Source: Marvinbryantia formatexigens
Lineage (GTDB): Bacteria > Bacillota > Clostridia > Oscillospirales > Ruminococcaceae
DNA: 64,000 nucleotides
Direction of reading: 5' to 3'
NCBI GenBank assembly: GCA_021771035.1
Contig: JAETPU010000001.1
Span: forward strand, 186,001 to 250,000
The first letter of the stretch is position 1. Each line of letters starts with the position of its first letter. Both the position numbers and the translations under genes were made by a program. This document shows positions 62,058 to 64,000 of the stretch, one piece after another. The notes below the pieces were generated by a model. The model was given only the letters and a program-made list of their open reading frames with translations. It was not told the origin of the DNA and ran no database searches.

Positions 62058-62414
62058 TGTATTTATTGTTCCTGTTTTAATTCCAGGCTGTTTTTGCGCC
62101 CAGGCGTCCATCGGAGCAAGCATTTTTGGATAACCGGCGCCTTTATTGTACGGAGCCATTCCGTCACTGCCGCTGGGGATATCCGTCTGCGGGGTAAGGA
62201 GCCTTCGGGCCGGATTTTTCAAAACAGGCTCAAACAGGCCAATACGCCAAAATGCCGTCAGGAAAATTCAGTAGGGGCTCCCCAAAAATAACGTTTTATG
62301 CTATGATGAAAGATAACGGCACCGGCGGAAGTGCCGTAACTAAAAAGACAGTTCATCCAACCCAGGTTTTGTGTCCCACTCCGGCACAATTCCCGAAAGG
62401 AATGGTCAATCACA
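62058..62414. other. Intergenic, nothing recognised
   Basis: About 360 bases between the MATE terminator and the esterase gene. Only a weak TATGAT box near 62300 and no partner -35 were seen. Confidence 0.4.
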
Positions 62415-63389
62415 ATGGCAATCAATAAGGCAATGCGGGCGGCTCTCAAGGCGCTCTCCTATCCGGATTTGGACATCAAAAAAAACTATAAGCTGGAACG
62501 CCAGGTTATCAATATTGCAAAGCATCACTATTTTAAGCCCTTCTATCAAACCTGGGATCACGAGGTGTCTGTCGGCGGGCACAGTATCCCTGTACGCATC
62601 TTTCAGCCAAAAGGCTTTGAACCGGTGGGGCTGCTGGTTTTTTTCCATGGCGGCGGCTGGGTGACCGGCAATATTGACAGCTATGATAAGGTATGCACCA
62701 ATATGGCGCGGATCACCCGGCATATCGTCGTATCTGTGGACTACCGCCTGGCGCCGGAATATCCGTTTCCTGCGGCGCCGGAGGACTGTTACGCGGTGAC
62801 GCGGGAGATCTTCATGGATACCGCCCTATTGGGAATTGAGCAGGACAGAATCACCCTCATCGGCGACAGTGCCGGCGGAAATTTGGCGGCGGCAGTCTCC
62901 CTGATGGCACGGGATCGGGGAGAATTCCTGCCCCGGCGGCAAATCCTCATCTATCCCGCCGCTTATAACGACCATCATCCGGAATCCTCCCCCTTTGATT
63001 CTATCCGGGAAAACGGTACGGATTTTCTTTTGACTTCCAAACGCATCTGCGACTATATGGATTTATACTGTAGTTCCCCCGAGGACCGCACGAACCCCTA
63101 TTTTGCACCGCTTTTGGAGACAGATTTCTCCCATCAGCCCGATACGCTTGTCATCACAGCCGAATACGATCCTCTGCGGGATGAAGGGGAGGAATATGGG
63201 CGAAAGCTCCGCCAGGCGGGAAACAAAGTATTCATCCACCGGGTTTCCGACGCCCTGCACGGCTTTTTTTCCCTGCCGCCCCATTTCATCCATGTACGGC
63301 ACAGCTATGAATGGATCATTCCTTTTCTGACAGGCGGCGTGCCCGGTACTTCCCCACAGGAACCGGAGCAGCCTGACTCCCAGGAATAG
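62415..63389 (+). CDS. Alpha/beta hydrolase (HSL/GDXG-type esterase)
   Basis: 324-residue esterase of the hormone-sensitive-lipase family. HGGGW oxyanion hole (VFFHGGGWVTGN), nucleophile GDSAGGN, and late His in DALHGFFSL with an Asp before it (EYDPLRDEGEEY). No signal peptide. It likely hydrolyses short-chain acyl esters. Start ATG 62415 after AAAGGAA. Confidence 0.9.
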   Translation: MAINKAMRAALKALSYPDLDIKKNYKLERQVINIAKHHYFKPFYQTWDHEVSVGGHSIPVRIFQPKGFEPVGLLVFFHGGGWVTGNIDSYDKVCTNMARITRHIVVSVDYRLAPEYPFPAAPEDCYAVTREIFMDTALLGIEQDRITLIGDSAGGNLAAAVSLMARDRGEFLPRRQILIYPAAYNDHHPESSPFDSIRENGTDFLLTSKRICDYMDLYCSSPEDRTNPYFAPLLETDFSHQPDTLVITAEYDPLRDEGEEYGRKLRQAGNKVFIHRVSDALHGFFSLPPHFIHVRHSYEWIIPFLTGGVPGTSPQEPEQPDSQE

Positions 63390-63412
63390 TGTCGCCGTCC
63401 CCATTTCCATAA

Positions 63413-63455
63413 ACAGCGGGGCAGTGCAATCTCAAGGATTGCACTGCCCCGCTGT
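63413..63455. terminator. Convergent terminator hairpin
   Basis: ACAGCGGGGCAGTGCAATC, a 5-base loop and its complement, 19 bp in all. It lies between the convergent esterase and second MATE genes and can serve both. T-runs are short. Confidence 0.8.
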
Positions 63456-63487
63456 CTTCATATTGAGTTGTTGCCAATCCAGGCGTT

Positions 63488-64000
63488 TTACTGCGCAGTC
63501 CCGCTCTCCTGCTGCTGGATATCCAGAAGTTCCTGCTGGGCGTCCTTGCGCCGGAACTCCTTTTTCACCACCAAAACGGCAATCGGCAGGAAGATAATGA
63601 CACACAGATACTCCGCAATGGGATAGGAGGCCCACACGGCGTTGAGCCCAAAGAACCGCCCCAGCAAATATGCCGCAGGGATAATAAACACCAACTGACG
63701 CAGCACCGACATCATCAGGGATTTTACGCCATGGCCTATGGCCTGGAACATAGAGGTCATAATGATACCGAAGGACGCACCCACAAAGCTCAGGCTGATA
63801 ATCCGCAGCGCTGTAACTCCCATCTCCATCATAGACTCATTGGCGTTGAAAAGAGTCAGGAAGAACCGCGGGAAAATCCAGAACAGCAGCGTTCCCACCA
63901 GCATAATGCAGAAGGACACGATGAAGGACAGACGCAGCGTGTGCATAAACCGCTTTTTGTTGTCCGCCCCGAAGTTATACCCCATAATGGGCATAGCGCC
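63488..64000 (-). CDS. MATE family efflux transporter (N-terminus outside window)
   Basis: The last 170 residues of a second MATE protein; the frame is open at the right edge (GAMPIMGYNFGADNKKR is the middle of the protein). About four and a half helices remain, then a charged tail (KKEFRRKDAQQELLDIQQQE). Resemblance to YdhE-like members. Convergent with the esterase gene. Confidence 0.9.
   Translation of the reverse strand, partial: GAMPIMGYNFGADNKKRFMHTLRLSFIVSFCIMLVGTLLFWIFPRFFLTLFNANESMMEMGVTALRIISLSFVGASFGIIMTSMFQAIGHGVKSLMMSVLRQLVFIIPAAYLLGRFFGLNAVWASYPIAEYLCVIIFLPIAVLVVKKEFRRKDAQQELLDIQQQESGTAQ

Noticed and set aside
1-64000. CRISPR arrays, tRNA/rRNA genes, insertion sequences, prophage
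   Set aside because: No regularly spaced repeats, no cloverleaf or rRNA signatures, no transposase, integrase with active site or phage structural genes were seen.

Overview
The window reads as chromosomal DNA of an anaerobic, endospore-forming, Gram-positive Clostridia-type bacterium, plausibly an Oscillospiraceae/Ruminococcaceae-like gut organism. This is inferred from gene content and not from any marker-gene search. The evidence is a complete spoIIIA operon, spoIIM, Rnf genes, [FeFe]-hydrogenase genes, a class III fructose-1,6-bisphosphatase, T-box leaders, and TTGACA/TATAAT promoters in moderately GC-rich DNA. I see no rRNA, tRNA, CRISPR array, insertion sequence or prophage.

Layout. 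1-5.1 kb (minus): an apbE - Gx transporter - rnfC - rnfD - rnfG operon, cut by the left edge inside rnfG. It encodes the Na+/H+-translocating ferredoxin:NAD+ oxidoreductase and the flavin transferase that loads it. Its promoter overlaps a perfect palindrome. 5.4-13 kb (minus): a coiled-coil protein, a TraX-like membrane protein, a YhcH-family protein, class III Fbp, a DUF624 membrane protein, then spoIIM with a XerD-like protein that has lost its catalytic residues. 13.6-25.8 kb (minus): a glycoside hydrolase, a ribbon-helix-helix protein with clpB, a T-box-controlled XRE-cupin regulator plus acyl-CoA synthetase, a YdeI-like protein, a frameshifted aminoglycoside nucleotidyltransferase-like gene, and tyrS behind its own tyrosine T-box.

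25.8-42.5 kb (minus): the classic Firmicutes block recN-argR-nadK-tlyA-dxs-(PAP2-like)-ispA-xseB-xseA-(Kae1-like)-nusB-asp23, followed on the map by spoIIIAH to spoIIIAA. It combines DNA repair, isoprenoid synthesis, exonuclease VII and the forespore feeding-channel genes. At about 43 kb the prevailing direction switches to plus. 43-46.6 kb: a GT4 glycosyltransferase, a helix-hairpin-helix protein and an FAD-dependent oxidoreductase.

47-53 kb is the most interesting region. A catalytic-type [FeFe] hydrogenase with a thioredoxin-like partner (minus) is divergent from a thioredoxin-like [2Fe-2S] protein, a PAS-containing sensory-type [FeFe] hydrogenase and a SpoIIE-type phosphatase (plus). This looks like an H2- or redox-sensing module that signals through a phosphatase. 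53-64 kb: an Smr-domain protein, a DUF3810 membrane peptidase-like protein, an AEC transporter, a 53-residue conserved-looking protein, DUF4234 and DUF2752 membrane proteins, PepC, a radical SAM protein, two MATE transporters (one cut by the right edge) and an HSL-type esterase. A 61-nt dispersed repeat occurs at about 54.8 and 60.5 kb.

Together the genes describe ferredoxin/H2-based energy metabolism (Rnf, hydrogenases), gluconeogenesis, isoprenoid supply and sporulation, with few signs of recent transfer.
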